A stretch of 25,919 bases of DNA from Pigoraptor vietnamica (lineage: Eukaryota; Opisthokonta; Filasterea), in the NCBI GenBank assembly GCA_943704525.1, contig CALSCQ010003025.1, forward strand, positions 1 through 25,919, in the 5' to 3' direction. The notes below the pieces were generated by a model. The model saw nothing but the letters and a program-made list of their open reading frames with translations. It ran no database searches and had not been told where the DNA came from. Of the stretch, positions 9,501-19,623 are shown piece after piece; position 1 is the first letter of the stretch; each line of letters begins with the position of its first letter. Position numbers and translations under genes: made by a program.

Positions 9501-11584
9501 GACGGCGACCACGCCTGCTTCGAATCCCCGTAAAATGGATAGACATCCGGGCGTCCGAGAACCTGCACTGCGTTCCAGTTCAGGCTGGCGCACGAGCTGC
9601 CGCCGGACGCGGGGCAGTCGAGGTACTGCGTCGAGAACGCCACAACGCGCGTGCCGAGCGCCGTAAAGCGCAGCTGGCGCGACTCTGTCGGCGGCGTGAG
9701 GGCACGTCCGCTCACGGTTGAGAGCGTGCCCCACAGTGGCCACGTGAGGAGGCGATAGAAGAGCTTGTTCGAGTGGCTGCTGTCCGTGTCTGTGGCGCGC
9801 AGAGTCACCACGCTCGTCCACAGTCCGTTCGGGGCCGCAAACAGGGACAGCGCGTCGGAAACCACCGTCGGAGGGTGGTTTTTCCGTCGGACGAAAACGG
9901 AGACTTGACGCGCCGGTGTCACAAACGGGCGCGAGTCGCCAGCAGGTAACACCCACTCGTAGCCAAACGAGTCGCGCCGCCCCGGGGGAAGCGCGGTCGA
10001 TTTGTAAACAACGGCGCCGCGAAAATTCGCCACGACGGTCCCCGCCTTCGCGATGTAACTCGCGGGCGAGAGCGGCGCCAACTGCGCATACGTCGGCCGC
10101 GCGGGATCCCCGAAAGTCACGTGGTGCAGCTCACCGTACTTGGGCAGTGACGTCACGTTGACGGAGAGTGGCGTGCCGTCGTTTGCCATGCCCCCGAGAA
10201 TGAGAAGTACCGTCGACTCCAGGTCAATCTCGGCGGCCTCGTGCGCGAGGGGCGAGGGGGCGTCCAGCGCAGCGAGAACGCGCACGCGGACGGTCGTCGT
10301 GCTCCCCACAAGAGACGGATCGCTCGACGCCTGCACCACGCAGCGAAACGAGTCCTCGAAAGGCGATGTCGCGTTGAGCGCCCACGCACGATAGTCGGCG
10401 TAACCGGCGTAAGAGAGGCCCGTCGCTCGGTAGTACACGTCGCAGCTGTTACTCGTGGCGCTGCAGTCGCCCAACAGGCCACCCACGGGCACTGCCGTTC
10501 CGTTGGAGAGCGTCGCATTCCCCGCCGACGGCGCCAGCTGCACCGCGAGCGTGACGTTCACACCGCGCGGCTTTGGGACGGTTATTCGTGCGGGGACAGA
10601 CGACGCGGCCGAATCGAAAAGCTCGCGCGCGCTGAGGACGGCCGTGCGCGTCAGTGCGATGGCTTGTGACATCGCACAGGGCGCGGCCGACGACACCCTC
10701 CGGGGCGGCGTGAGCGACTGCTCTTCCGCACCGCACGAGGACACGTCCGTCGCCGTTTTGCCGAGCGCACCAAGATACGAGCGCGTGACTTCGTCGTACA
10801 GACGTCCGTCCGCGACGTCGTCCTCGTCAAAGCGGTAATAGAGACGCAGGTCGGAGGGAAGCGGACCCGCAGACGCGTCGAGAGAGAGAGACGCGAGCAA
10901 GGCCACCTCCGTGCTGTTCTTGGAAGAGTCCCACACGCGCAGTTCGTCGAGGAGCGCGCTGAGCCCCTGCGTCGCATCGAAGCCGCTGCACACGCCGTCG
11001 GCGTCCTGACCGAGAAGGGGACAGCCGATCTTCGGCACATCGCAACCGCCAATGTCACTCGTCTGCGCGGCGTAAGGAAATGCGAGGCCGTTGTTGCTGT
11101 CGATCGCCGTCCCATTCACGTACAACCGCAGGGGAACGCCGCAATCCAGGCACACGACGATTGCCACGTGCGCCCACCTCATCGCGCCCGCAACAGACCC
11201 GAGAGAGATACCGGACGACATGGCAAGCGGCTTATAAACGACGTCCATCGGCAGATTACACGCCGTCACTTTTACGCCGGCCTCGGGATAGAGGTAAACG
11301 GAGAAGGCGTTGTCCTCGACGACCGTCGCGCCGGGCCGAATCGCACTGAAGCTGAGGAACGTCTGCGTGGGCTCGTGCGGGTCCACAAATCGCACCCAAA
11401 AGTCGATCGTCGCGTTGCCTGCGGGCGCGAGGGAACCGCCAAGCGTCTGTGGGCCCAGCACGGCGATGTCCATGCGACGGCGTCCGTCGAAAAACAGCGC
11501 CTGTCCGCACGTGTCCGTACTCGCCGCGTCACCCGCGCGCGCCAGTAGCGACACGGAGAGCAAGAAGCCCAAGAGCAGACGCAT
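6518..11584 (-). CDS. Large multi-pass surface protein with LamG-like ectodomain, intronless
   Basis: One uninterrupted frame. The ATG at 11584 is chosen because MRLLLGFLLSVSLLARAGDA is a typical signal peptide; an in-frame ATG 18 codons earlier would bury it. Length is 1688 residues. Numbering below counts from that upstream ATG. About 45-290: LamG/concanavalin-like fold (ALFFDGRRRMDI, DELRVWDSSKN, LRLYYRFDEDD). About 480-660: repeats with the PxxGxL pattern of CSPG/cadherin-like ectodomains and an NHPPTV linker. About 700-830: a beta-sandwich resembling F5/8-type-C (discoidin-like) modules (WEYVEVELTDALFVDSVQVY, RYVRVELASNATSGWNEIDA). A Cys-rich stalk precedes a first membrane helix near 1065-1088, then a Ser-rich, Gly-rich loop and about eight more hydrophobic segments (1279-1571) with an LPFAAYL/YRCWTREH-type core. 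The tail is Ser-rich and acidic. Inference: plasma-membrane receptor, channel-like or adhesion protein; ligand unknown. Family assignment of the multi-pass part is uncertain. Confidence 0.85.
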   Translation of the reverse strand: MRLLLGFLLSVSLLARAGDAASTDTCGQALFFDGRRRMDIAVLGPQTLGGSLAPAGNATIDFWVRFVDPHEPTQTFLSFSAIRPGATVVEDNAFSVYLYPEAGVKVTACNLPMDVVYKPLAMSSGISLGSVAGAMRWAHVAIVVCLDCGVPLRLYVNGTAIDSNNGLAFPYAAQTSDIGGCDVPKIGCPLLGQDADGVCSGFDATQGLSALLDELRVWDSSKNSTEVALLASLSLDASAGPLPSDLRLYYRFDEDDVADGRLYDEVTRSYLGALGKTATDVSSCGAEEQSLTPPRRVSSAAPCAMSQAIALTRTAVLSARELFDSAASSVPARITVPKPRGVNVTLAVQLAPSAGNATLSNGTAVPVGGLLGDCSATSNSCDVYYRATGLSYAGYADYRAWALNATSPFEDSFRCVVQASSDPSLVGSTTTVRVRVLAALDAPSPLAHEAAEIDLESTVLLILGGMANDGTPLSVNVTSLPKYGELHHVTFGDPARPTYAQLAPLSPASYIAKAGTVVANFRGAVVYKSTALPPGRRDSFGYEWVLPAGDSRPFVTPARQVSVFVRRKNHPPTVVSDALSLFAAPNGLWTSVVTLRATDTDSSHSNKLFYRLLTWPLWGTLSTVSGRALTPPTESRQLRFTALGTRVVAFSTQYLDCPASGGSSCASLNWNAVQVLGRPDVYPFYGDSKQAWSPSTSDGAWEYVEVELTDALFVDSVQVYETYNTGATAVLSVASGPPGVRPHESDWRRIWIWDGPSARPNPPVARVFEPPTCPVYEAVRYVRVELASNATSGWNEIDAVTAVGMTSALSGLLEDRVIVYSARPGIHGRSFDSFAFEATDCEDASPSPATVSLAFPNEFVDSVTFDPLNPHHAQVLTLAPFRTFAVAVRPGVANLVTAFGDAYDAAIADWNATVSRAGLSLPLPYIASTIVQCVGCDSSTFVYSEWGGLGGFSSVFAAPMRLHANLTVAVAMQAPAAFHFWVSVGNITYRSLVRVEMQCDSDMYKTHTGTCVYCLEVTRTQIDADRQVYYAGCSAFFECPYASVDTTISSGGVAVVVAIAVVVLSLTLVVSVRTHQKWRKKNSQKESSNAATPGAVSSVATSTFGSDEHSMLPLRRPSASQVAPAPTAIAAAVASVAPLSNAAPLSTAAVSRVDDAVAPPSDDLDVTSLRTSNPNISASRGSLNSQRGPPVSLHQWVRSNGSSASGHGGLSGGSVQAGGGGGGSGRTAWVRPTLVSSDYDSHRWTEDGGEGRASEEWSTADKFELIMIGLNIVNIVASLLSSEYAFKSGHPLSARIHDVFSAFYVKWGAIQRTLFFPILYTLLVCAFVWLSFMSLLFFGVLHRFAEVQNPIVRYGVPFLTYLCGFFGSPLFMPTCGYFLAAFNCITEFEGESFLYSDCTYRCWTREHTGIVVVVGLMLCAYVPFAAYLRPLWPLLQKDLHVRCRRIYVVHATTVQLLLAVSTAFLQGSPIAHTIIFFAVSAFLTVMSVVLQPYRQMRLNVYVVAGYVCSTLAAVVVGVFYGLSRVGSPSVLPAVLALVAGWILVISFAGYYARRYPPLWRRRRNSSSVHDLLRRFNEALGSFSQWRPSVENLAARISVMALSRRDSGGNSGLNSSSHAGHRHRSASVGSAGSNRADTHEVLEGFARAPPLQTIEDEPASSIEEETNVEVFYHDEDEGVDRGGGVSAVE

Positions 11585-12512
11585 GGCCGCGACGGACGAC
11601 AAGCCCGACACGAGCACGCAAGCCCAATGTCCCACCATTGCGATTGAATCGGTTCAGATTATCAAACCGTCAGTCGCATTGGGGAGTGCGGTGCTCAACG
11701 GCGTCGCCTGATGACGGCACACCGCCACCTTTCGACGGAGACGGTGCCATTGCGACTGCGCAAGCAAACACGCGCCCCTTGCGAGAGACGCACCGCAAGC
11801 AAGCGATGGTTATTTCGAATGCGCCGCTGCGCGCCAATCACCCGCTAAGACATGGAAAAAGGCACTAAATTCAGTGTAGCGCGACTGAGACGGAAGGGCC
11901 CTGAAATCGGTGACGGCACCGTCAGTCCTGACCTCGCCAACGCTGTGAAGTCACAGCCTGTGCGCACACAGCGCGGGCAGCGCAAAGCAATGGAGGAAGG
12001 GAGAGAGCGAGTTGGTTGCGTGTTTCGCGTGCGTGCGTGTGTGGCAGAGAAGGCATTTTTAAATCGAGTGAGGTGGCACACACACACACGTTGACGCACA
12101 GCGCCCAGGCGTTGAACGTTGCCAATTTGGGGCCGAAATTGATTCATAAGCCGATTTAAACGCTTTGAATAAACTGGGGAAATGCATTGCAATGTATTGA
12201 GATTCGGATGCTTGAAAATGTGCTTATTGACTGAATTATATTTGATCCAGACAAAGTTTGTGTGCCAAAGTCAAACACCCGTCCGTGTCTCTCGGCCGCC
12301 CAAGCGACCCTCCTTCCCCTCCCTCCAAAACTACACGTGTGGGTCGTGCCTCTCCCTCTGCGGGGCAGTGGTGCATGCGCACACGAGCAGACGTCATCAA
12401 GCAAACGGCATCAACCAAACACACCGCACAGATTCTTTCTTTGCCGCGCACGACAAACATTCGCACTTTGCCAATAGGTACGTTTTACTTTCCGAAAGAG
12501 AGGCGTGAACGC
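11585..12512. other. Intergenic region between the membrane-protein and XPB genes
   Basis: This should hold the promoter of the minus-strand membrane-protein gene and the 3' flank of XPB. Visible elements are CCAATCA at 11834-11840 (about 250 bp from the ATG), a small inverted repeat TGACGG-CA-CCGTCA at 11911-11924, a short CA run near 12077, and an AT-richer block at about 12120-12260 with AATAAA on the plus strand near 12168. A plus-strand frame of 80 codons at 11852-12094 starts MEKGTKFSVARLRRKG and ends in CA-repeat sequence. It has weak codon bias and no recognisable domain, so I do not call it a gene. Confidence 0.5.
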
Positions 12513-13044
12513 TCAACGTCCACGCTTTGCAGCGCCTGCGCCGCCCGCCTTCTTCGTACCGCTCTTAAACTCCATGTACACCATCTTATCTGCGCCGGAG
12601 AGCGACTCCATCGTGCCGGCACGTCGCGCGGTGGCTGTGACGCGTGCGGGATCGACGACCTCGATGCCGTCGTTGCCCACGTCCTCTTCGTCGATGCCCT
12701 CTTTCGCCGCCACCACTGCGACACAACACGCCCATAAGTGTGATGACTGTGACAACATAAAAAAATACGACAACGGATTCGCTCACACATGCACACTACG
12801 CTGAAGTGGGCGTAAGAGCAAACTCACCCGTTGCGAGCAAATCGATCTGTTCGCGACGCGTTTGAAAGGCGAGGCCTGGCATCTCTTCGATGCGCGGAAG
12901 CCGCAGAATGACCTGAAACAGACTAGAGTAAGATACAGACACCATGCATGCACAAACCCACACCCACATGCACACACTCACACCTACAAGCACACACACA
13001 CACACATGCACACATGCACACTCACAAGCACACACACACACACA

Positions 13045-13090
<46 letters not shown>

Positions 13091-13354
13091 CACACCCCCA
13101 CACCCACAAGCACACACGCGCACAACCGGCCGACATGCGATGACATCATACGCAGCACAGACGCACAGGTTCGCGCACAAGCATTCACGCACATCACAAA
13201 GAGACACGCACACACACACGCGTGCTTACCTTGAAGGCGTATCCCTGGTCGACGAGGAACTGCTGGCGCTTGGCCGAGTACAGCATCTCTTGCGTGTCCG
13301 TGGACACGAGCGAGTAAAAGTAGGCGTTGTACTCCTCCGCGATCGCCTGTAATA

Positions 13355-13415
<61 letters not shown>

Positions 13416-13691
13416 GGAGAGGCATTATTCGACACATTCAGGGATGCGTTCGTACGCGTGAACACGCGGGAAGAACACGTGGGAACATAACGGGCGCCGT
13501 GATTCATCCAGAACTCCAGAACACTCGCCTGTTTCTTCGCGCGCAGAATGCGACCAAGTCGCTGCGCTTCCTGACGACGCGAGCCATAGTGGGAAGACAC
13601 CTGCCATAGCACACTGATGAGGGACAGGCCAAGTGAAGGACACAGGGACCACGCATGCAACACATAGCACACGCACGCACACACACGCACG

Positions 13692-13775
<84 letters not shown>

Positions 13776-14360
13776 CACGTACAACGCACACACAAGAAGC
13801 AACGTGCGCGCACCTGGACGAGGACGTTTGCCTCGGGGAGGTCGAACGAATTGTCGCCCACTTTCGAGATGAAGATTGTGCGAATGCCAGTGTCCATGCG
13901 GAATTTGTGCAGGATTTCCTTGCGCTCCTCGTGCGTGGTCGAGCCGCAAATGTAGTAGCGATCGAGCTGCGACGGGCGATTGTGTGAGTGCGCGGCTAGC
14001 CATTAACGTGTGTGCTCACGCACCGGCACACAAAACGCCCAACACCCACACATATATAGTCACTCAGTCATATACCCGCACATGCACGCACAACGGCAGA
14101 AGCACAAAAGTACACACAGAGACACAGGCACAACGCATACAACACAGATGTGTGCTCTCGAAGCAACGCACGCACATAAGCACACACGCGCGCGCGCGAT
14201 TGCCCAACACACCTTCTGCGCGTAGTGCTTGAGCGCAAAGAGGTCGTCCGAGAACACGATGATTTTGTCCCCGCGCTCCTCGTGGTGCCTTATGAGGTAC
14301 TGGCACGCCTGGAACTTGGTCGGGTTCATCGCGTAGAGAAGCATCTGCGGCGCACGCACG

Positions 14361-14417
<57 letters not shown>

Positions 14418-17400
14418 GCACAGACGGACGACGACACAAGAACAGAGGGGACGACGAGGGAGGACGGTGAGTACATTGCCAGAGACGACGCACATGCGCA
14501 CCGTTCACACCCCACCTGAAGACGCTGATCGGCCTCCAAATACGACGCAAAGAACTCGGCTGTCATCGGGCACCACACCTGCGCACGTGAGACCACGTGG
14601 TGTGGACGCGGGTGGGGCGGGTTAGGAGGAGTGCGACACCGTAAACCCACACAAAACAACAAGGGAAAAACCGAAGCAGTATCAGCGATGAGCACACACT
14701 CGCCTCCGCACACGACACGCACGCAGTCACAGAGATAAGAGAGAAGGGGAAATGCAAGTACGCATAGTCAAGCGATGAACCACACACACTCGCCTCCGCA
14801 CACGACACGCGCGCAATGTGTCCCGCGCGCTGGAGGTCCATCCAGTTGGCCTCGTACAGCTTGGGCCCAATGAGAAAGTTCAGGTCGGCGATCTTGTCGT
14901 CCTCGCGCACGAGCGTCGCCGTGAGACCGAGCTTGCAGTGCGCAGAAATCGTCGTGAGCACCTTGCGGAACATGTCTGCGGGGACGACCTGCACCTCGTC
15001 AAGAATCAAAAGGCCCCACTCGACCTCCTGGATAAACCGCATCACGCGCTCGGCTTCGACGGAGCGCCTTCCGCTGAACGCCACCATCGAGTACGTGCTG
15101 TTGTGGGGCGTGCCCGTGAGCGTATGCGCGTGCGCAAACTCCGTATATAGGACACACACGCGCTCACAAACACACATACACATGTGCACACACATACAGA
15201 CACTCCCACACACACACAAACCCACCTGACGAGCACTCCGTTTTCCGGCGGACGCTCTCCCTTTGTCTGTGCCGTGAATTTTCCAATGTCGGAGAGCGTG
15301 GACCACATCCGGTACTGATTGACCCATTGATCGACGGCGACGCCGGACGTGCACAGCACGAGCGCGCGCTTTTTCACAGTAACCGTCGCAGTAACACCGA
15401 CGAGCGTCTTGCCGGCGCCACACGGGAGCACAATAATGCCCGACCTGCGCCGCGTGCGGTTCAGTGGATTATGTGTGCGTGGTGGGAGTGGGAACAGGGT
15501 CAGGCAGCACACAGATCGCGTGCGATAAATGGGCGACTCGACCGTCGCGCCGTCTAGCACACATCACACACGCGCGCGCACACACGCACCGCGCGCGTCC
15601 GTTGCCGAACATCTTGCTGAGCGACTTTTCCTGGTACGGCCTGAGGGACGTCGTGGGCTTGAGGTCGACGTCGAGGTCCTTGTTGACCGTGTCGTTGCGG
15701 AAATCGTACTCTTCAAGCAGGGGGTAGTCGATCTGGATGCAGCGCTTCTTCACGCCCTCCACCGCCTCTTTTCGGATCTGCGGCGGAGAGGAGAATTAGA
15801 CATGCTGCCATTGCGCACGTGCGTGTGTGTGCGTTGCGAATTGCCTGTGTGCGCACGGAACAGCGGTTCTCCGTGGGTGTAATTCAGCGCACATGCAAGG
15901 CTCCGTTGCATATTCGGGTTGTGTACACAAACGTAACGCCCCGCCCACCTCGAACATGGACACGCGCTTGTTCAATTCGTTCTGCTCCATCTCGTCCTCC
16001 TCACTGCCACATGTGACGCAAGATGAGGTCAGTGTGGACGCAAGAAGGCTGACGTTAAAAGTTGGACGCACACACAAAGGCACGAGGGTGAGACCACAAG
16101 CACATGCGAGTGCGCACCGGTTGAGTCGCTCAATGACGGCGTTGAGATCGTCGGGAATTTTGGCGTCCCCGTCCGCAGGCTCAGCAGGCGGCGGTGTCGA
16201 GCCGGGTTCGCCTACGCGTTGGGATGAAAGGGGCCGCGTAAGAACGAGATGACACACACGCGCGCGCGCACACACACGCACACAACACGCACACGCACGC
16301 ACGCGTGCGCGCACACACACACACACACACACATATGCACCTGCATCTGCGAACATGTTACACATGTTACGCACCCGTGAGATTCCCGTGGAGAGCCGCC
16401 TGCACAGCGGCCTTCCCGCGCATGTCCGCAGACGACGTGCCAAGACCGGGCACCTGTTGCGCGAATATTATTGAAAATGCCGACACCGTAACAGCACTCG
16501 AAACGAAGCACAGAAAGAAAGATGCGCAGAGCACCATGCACGCACGCACGCACGCAGTCACGCACACACCCAGGCAATCACACACACGCACCATCAGGTC
16601 CCCTCTCCTCGGCGCTTCGGTCGACTGGAAGCCCTTCGCACCTCCCGCGGGTGCGTCCATTCGCGCCGCCTTGATCACTTCGTCCTCAAGTAATCGCTCG
16701 AGAACGGCGGGGAAATTGCTCTCAATGTAGTAGCTGTGCGCAGAAGCGTAGAGTGTGAATGGCGCATAAATGGAAAGCACGCAAACCTGGCACAGCGACA
16801 AGCACGCACAGGCACGTGCACACACAAACACAAACAGACGCACGCGCGCACACACATCACCGCCCACGCACGCACCGGTTCTGCTTGAGCACAATCTTGA
16901 CCTTTCCGTAGCTCGCCGTGCACATGCGAATGAAGTCCGCAATGCCCTCCGGCAGGTCGACCTTCGACAGGCGCTTGAGGACGTCGATAATGTCGTCCGT
17001 CTCCAGCCCAACGGACACGGCCGCGTAGAGAGAGTAAGGGGTGATGCGGTACTCGTGGATGAGGTGCGGGCGGCACACTGGCTCGGCGATTGCGATGAGA
17101 AAATCGTACGCCTGTCGGTACACCGGGCTGAACGTCTCCAGGAAGATCGTGCCGTCGGGAACAACCCTGCGCGAAGGAGAGGGAATAGAGCACACTCGCG
17201 GGTTGAGAGGGCATCCCTGCACGCCACACGCAAATGACCATACAGTGGTTCTGCGTGACTAACGATGCGTCTATGTGTCGATAAGCGTGTCTGTCTATGT
17301 GTGTGTGTGCGCGCGCGCGCGTGCGTGCGTGCAGTGAAGTGCACGTTACGTGCTGTAGCGCACCATATGGGCCGCGATGCGTGGTCTGGCTTGAGATTGA

Positions 17401-19149
17401 GCGAAGAAAAGTCCCCAAACAAGAACATGCCGCCCTCCACGTGACCCAGCGCAGCAGCCGACTTGCCAAGTGCGACCCCTCGCTTGGCCGCCGCAGGAAC
17501 GAGCACTGCGACAGAAATGTGCATAAGAGCGTGTGGCGTGTGCGTGAAAGCGACGCGTGCGCGCGCGTGCGTGCGCGTGTGCATGTGCGTGTGTGCGTGT
17601 GGACGATAACAAGGATGCAACCATGCATGTATACATGCACAGGCGGTGAGATTGTACGGGCGCCGTGAGTACGTGAGTGAGTGGAGTGTACCATGCTATG
17701 CACACGCACACGCACACGCACAGACGCGCTCGTACCTCCGTCCACGCTCACTTCTTCGTCTGGCAGTGGGATTGCGGCGGGCGGCGGCGCCTTCTTCGCG
17801 CGCGGCTGCGAAGCGCCCTTCTTGCGCCGCTTCTTCTTCTGCTTTCGATGACGACGAACGTCACGTGATGTGGCGGGTTACGGACACAACGAACGGAGAA
17901 TGGAAACGCATAGTTCCAACATCCCTTCTTTCCGCCCGCACAGCCCACGCACACACGCACAAACCATCACACGCACACGCACACACATAAATGCACGTAC
18001 TCACACACCACACATACGCAGACACGCGCGCAAAGGGACACACCCTGCCAAATTCCTCGTCGTCTGTGTCATACTCGGACTCGTCGTCGTCATAATAACG
18101 CGGGGGCTTCTCAAGTTCCTTGTCAAGGCGCTCCTTCTCCTTCGCCTCGTGCTGCGGCAGAGAGAGAGCTGTTAACAGAAGCCATGCGTGTAATATGTGT
18201 GTGTGTGCGCGCGCGTATGCGCGTGTGCGTGTTTGCGTGTGTGCCGGTGAGGGGAGGGAGGCACATGTGTGGTGACTCACACACTTCACACGTGTTCATG
18301 TGCTGCATACAACCATCAACACACACATGATGCAATCCAATAAAGATACGAGAAGGGATATGTTAGCCGTGAGACCGACCTCTGCAAGCTCGTCTAGCTT
18401 TCCAAACAAATCGTCGTCCTCAAACCGCCCGAGTCCGCCCACGCGCCGACGCGCATTCGAACCCGCGTCCTTCGGTCCGGCATCCTTCGCCACAGCACGC
18501 TTGGCAGCCGCAGGGGCCTGACCGCGAGAGACACGGTTAGCCGACAGGAGCAAACGTGTGCGATGAGTCGTGGGGTGTGCGATGTGCCGTGGGGTGTGGC
18601 GCGTTGTGGTGTGTCTGTGCCATCATACACGTTTAAGCGTACGTGTGTGTACGTGTGCTCGTGCATGTGCGTATATCGGAGTCAGCGTACGCGTCAAGCG
18701 TCTTTCACGAATGCAGGCGCGATACCCACCGTCGGCTGTGGTGCCACCGTGGGCGCGGGTGGTTGGCCGTCTTCATCGTCGTCAATGCGGCGCCGTCGCT
18801 TGGCCTGCCCTCGTTTCACGTCGTCCTGCGGCACCTCATGTTGTCAGTGCTGAATTCCGCCACAGTGTCACTCACAGAGTGTATAGGAATAACCCATTCC
18901 ATTTCACGCGAAGAAGCAGTCACACAGACAGTTGCTCACACGCGCACGCACGCACACATACAGACGCACTCGCACACGCACGCACGCACGCACGCACGCA
19001 CGCACAGACGCACACATCATGAACGACTCCACGAAGGACATAAACCGCATATATATTAACTCAGCGCATCTCAATCACAGCAAGATGTCCACACTCAGAC
19101 GTACATCTCCACCGTCCGAGAAGTCGTCGCTGCGGTCGCGCTTGGCCAT
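12513..19149 (-). CDS. ERCC3: XPB/ERCC3 (Ssl2) helicase, TFIIH core subunit
   Basis: 21 exons, 5' to 3': 19149-19105, 18825-18730, 18517-18380, 18151-18044, 17838-17736, 17505-17364, 17166-16876, 16733-16592, 16453-16375, 16211-16118, 16003-15949, 15777-15590, 15444-15226, 15097-14794, 14578-14516, 14344-14213, 13966-13814, 13600-13529, 13346-13230, 12912-12828, 12715-12513. All phases agree, giving 942 residues. XPB is the 3'-5' ATPase/translocase of TFIIH, opening promoters and NER bubbles in the nucleus. Seen: basic/acidic low-complexity N-terminus (1-165, longer than in animals), damage-recognition-like region (about 200-350), Walker A CGAGKT (502-507), motif II DEVQ (600-603) instead of the usual [13 protein letters not shown] with the RED motif (631-633), SFDLPEAN, motif [10 protein letters not shown] (794-801), and a C-terminal [11 protein letters not shown] box as in human XPB. 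Two introns (14579-14793 and 13347-13528) use GC-AG with donor GCGAGT; the rest are GT-AG. The first of these donors is tandemly duplicated. Confidence 0.95.
13030..13088. repeat. (CA)n microsatellite in an XPB intron
   Basis: A CA run with one CT interruption in the intron between XPB exons 19 and 20 (12913-13229); it reads (TG)n on the gene's sense strand. Flanking sequence is degenerate CA/GCAC. Confidence 0.9.
13356..13412. repeat. (CA)28 microsatellite abutting an XPB 3' splice site
   Basis: A pure dinucleotide run that reads (UG)n in the pre-mRNA, ending 9 nt before XPB exon 19 (acceptor CTATTACAG). It takes the place of a conventional polypyrimidine tract in the intron with the second GC donor. 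Confidence 0.95.
13662..13785. repeat. (CA)n and (GCAC)n compound microsatellite in an XPB intron
   Basis: A CA run (about 13695-13728) passes directly into about twelve copies of the tetramer GCAC (to about 13775), inside the intron between exons 17 and 18 (13601-13813). Confidence 0.9.
14365..14416. repeat. (CA)26 microsatellite near the acceptor of XPB exon 16
   Basis: It reads (UG)n in the transcript and ends about 20 nt before exon 16 (14344), with GCGC/GCAC units between. It is the second XPB intron with UG repeats in the branch/polypyrimidine position. Confidence 0.95.
14693..14810. repeat. 28-bp direct duplication of the XPB exon 14 splice donor (copies 14693-14720 and 14783-14810)
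   Basis: The two 28-bp copies are identical and offset by exactly 90 bp. Related flanks (AGCGATGA) extend the similarity. The copy at 14783-14810 spans the end of exon 14 (codons for SCAE) and the GCGAGT donor; the other lies inside the following intron and carries the same codons and donor in the same reading frame. Confidence 0.9.
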
Positions 19150-19445
19150 GAGTGCACCCCCCACACACGGGGGAGACGCTACAGTCCCTTTGTGCCAACA
19201 CTGGGCCACGCGGCCGCTCGATTATGTGTTCGCTCGATTATAATAACACATACACGCGCACGCAAGCGTCTTGTTGAGAACGTGTTGCTTCTTTTGTGCG
19301 TGAAAGTGAGCGACTCAGCTGTGTGTGTATGTGTGTGTGTCACCATTCCGTCACCACAGTCGTCATTGGGACGTCATTCAGTCCGTCACGTCATCATCAA
19401 CTTTGACGTCACAATGTCAACGTCCGGGGTGGGACATACACACGT

Positions 19446-19491
<46 letters not shown>

Positions 19492-19623
19492 CTGACGGCC
19501 ATTGTGCAAGCGTCGCGTTCCTCCTCGCTTACCCACCCTCATATTACGACCCCAACACTCTTACTATGCGCGTTTGTGTGTGATTGTGTGCTGCGTCTGT
19601 GCGCTGGTCGCATTTCCGCAACT
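19150..19623. promoter_or_regulatory. Divergent promoter between XPB and PA2G4 with CRE-like sites
   Basis: The two start codons are 474 bp apart, head to head. Within 42 bp lie GACGTCAT (19370-19377), CACGTCAT (19387-19394) and the full palindrome TGACGTCA (19404-19411). No TATA box is obvious. A (CA)n run at 19447-19490 lies on the PA2G4 side. Shared control of two growth-linked housekeeping genes is an inference. Confidence 0.6.
19447..19490. repeat. (CA)22 microsatellite in the divergent promoter
   Basis: A pure CA run about 135 bp upstream of the PA2G4 start codon. Confidence 0.95.

Noticed and set aside
11852-12094. 80-codon plus-strand frame followed by AATAAA at about 12168
   Set aside because: Weak codon bias, ends in CA-repeat-encoded residues, no homology recognised. 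Possible but not supportable as a gene.
13194-14003. Frames encoding long VCVCVC or HTHTHT peptides
   Set aside because: They are translations of (CA/TG)n repeats inside XPB introns and elsewhere; the flanking coding residues belong to XPB exons.
18440-18480. TTCGAACCC resembling a tRNA B box
   Set aside because: It lies within XPB exon 3 coding sequence, with no A box or cloverleaf around it.
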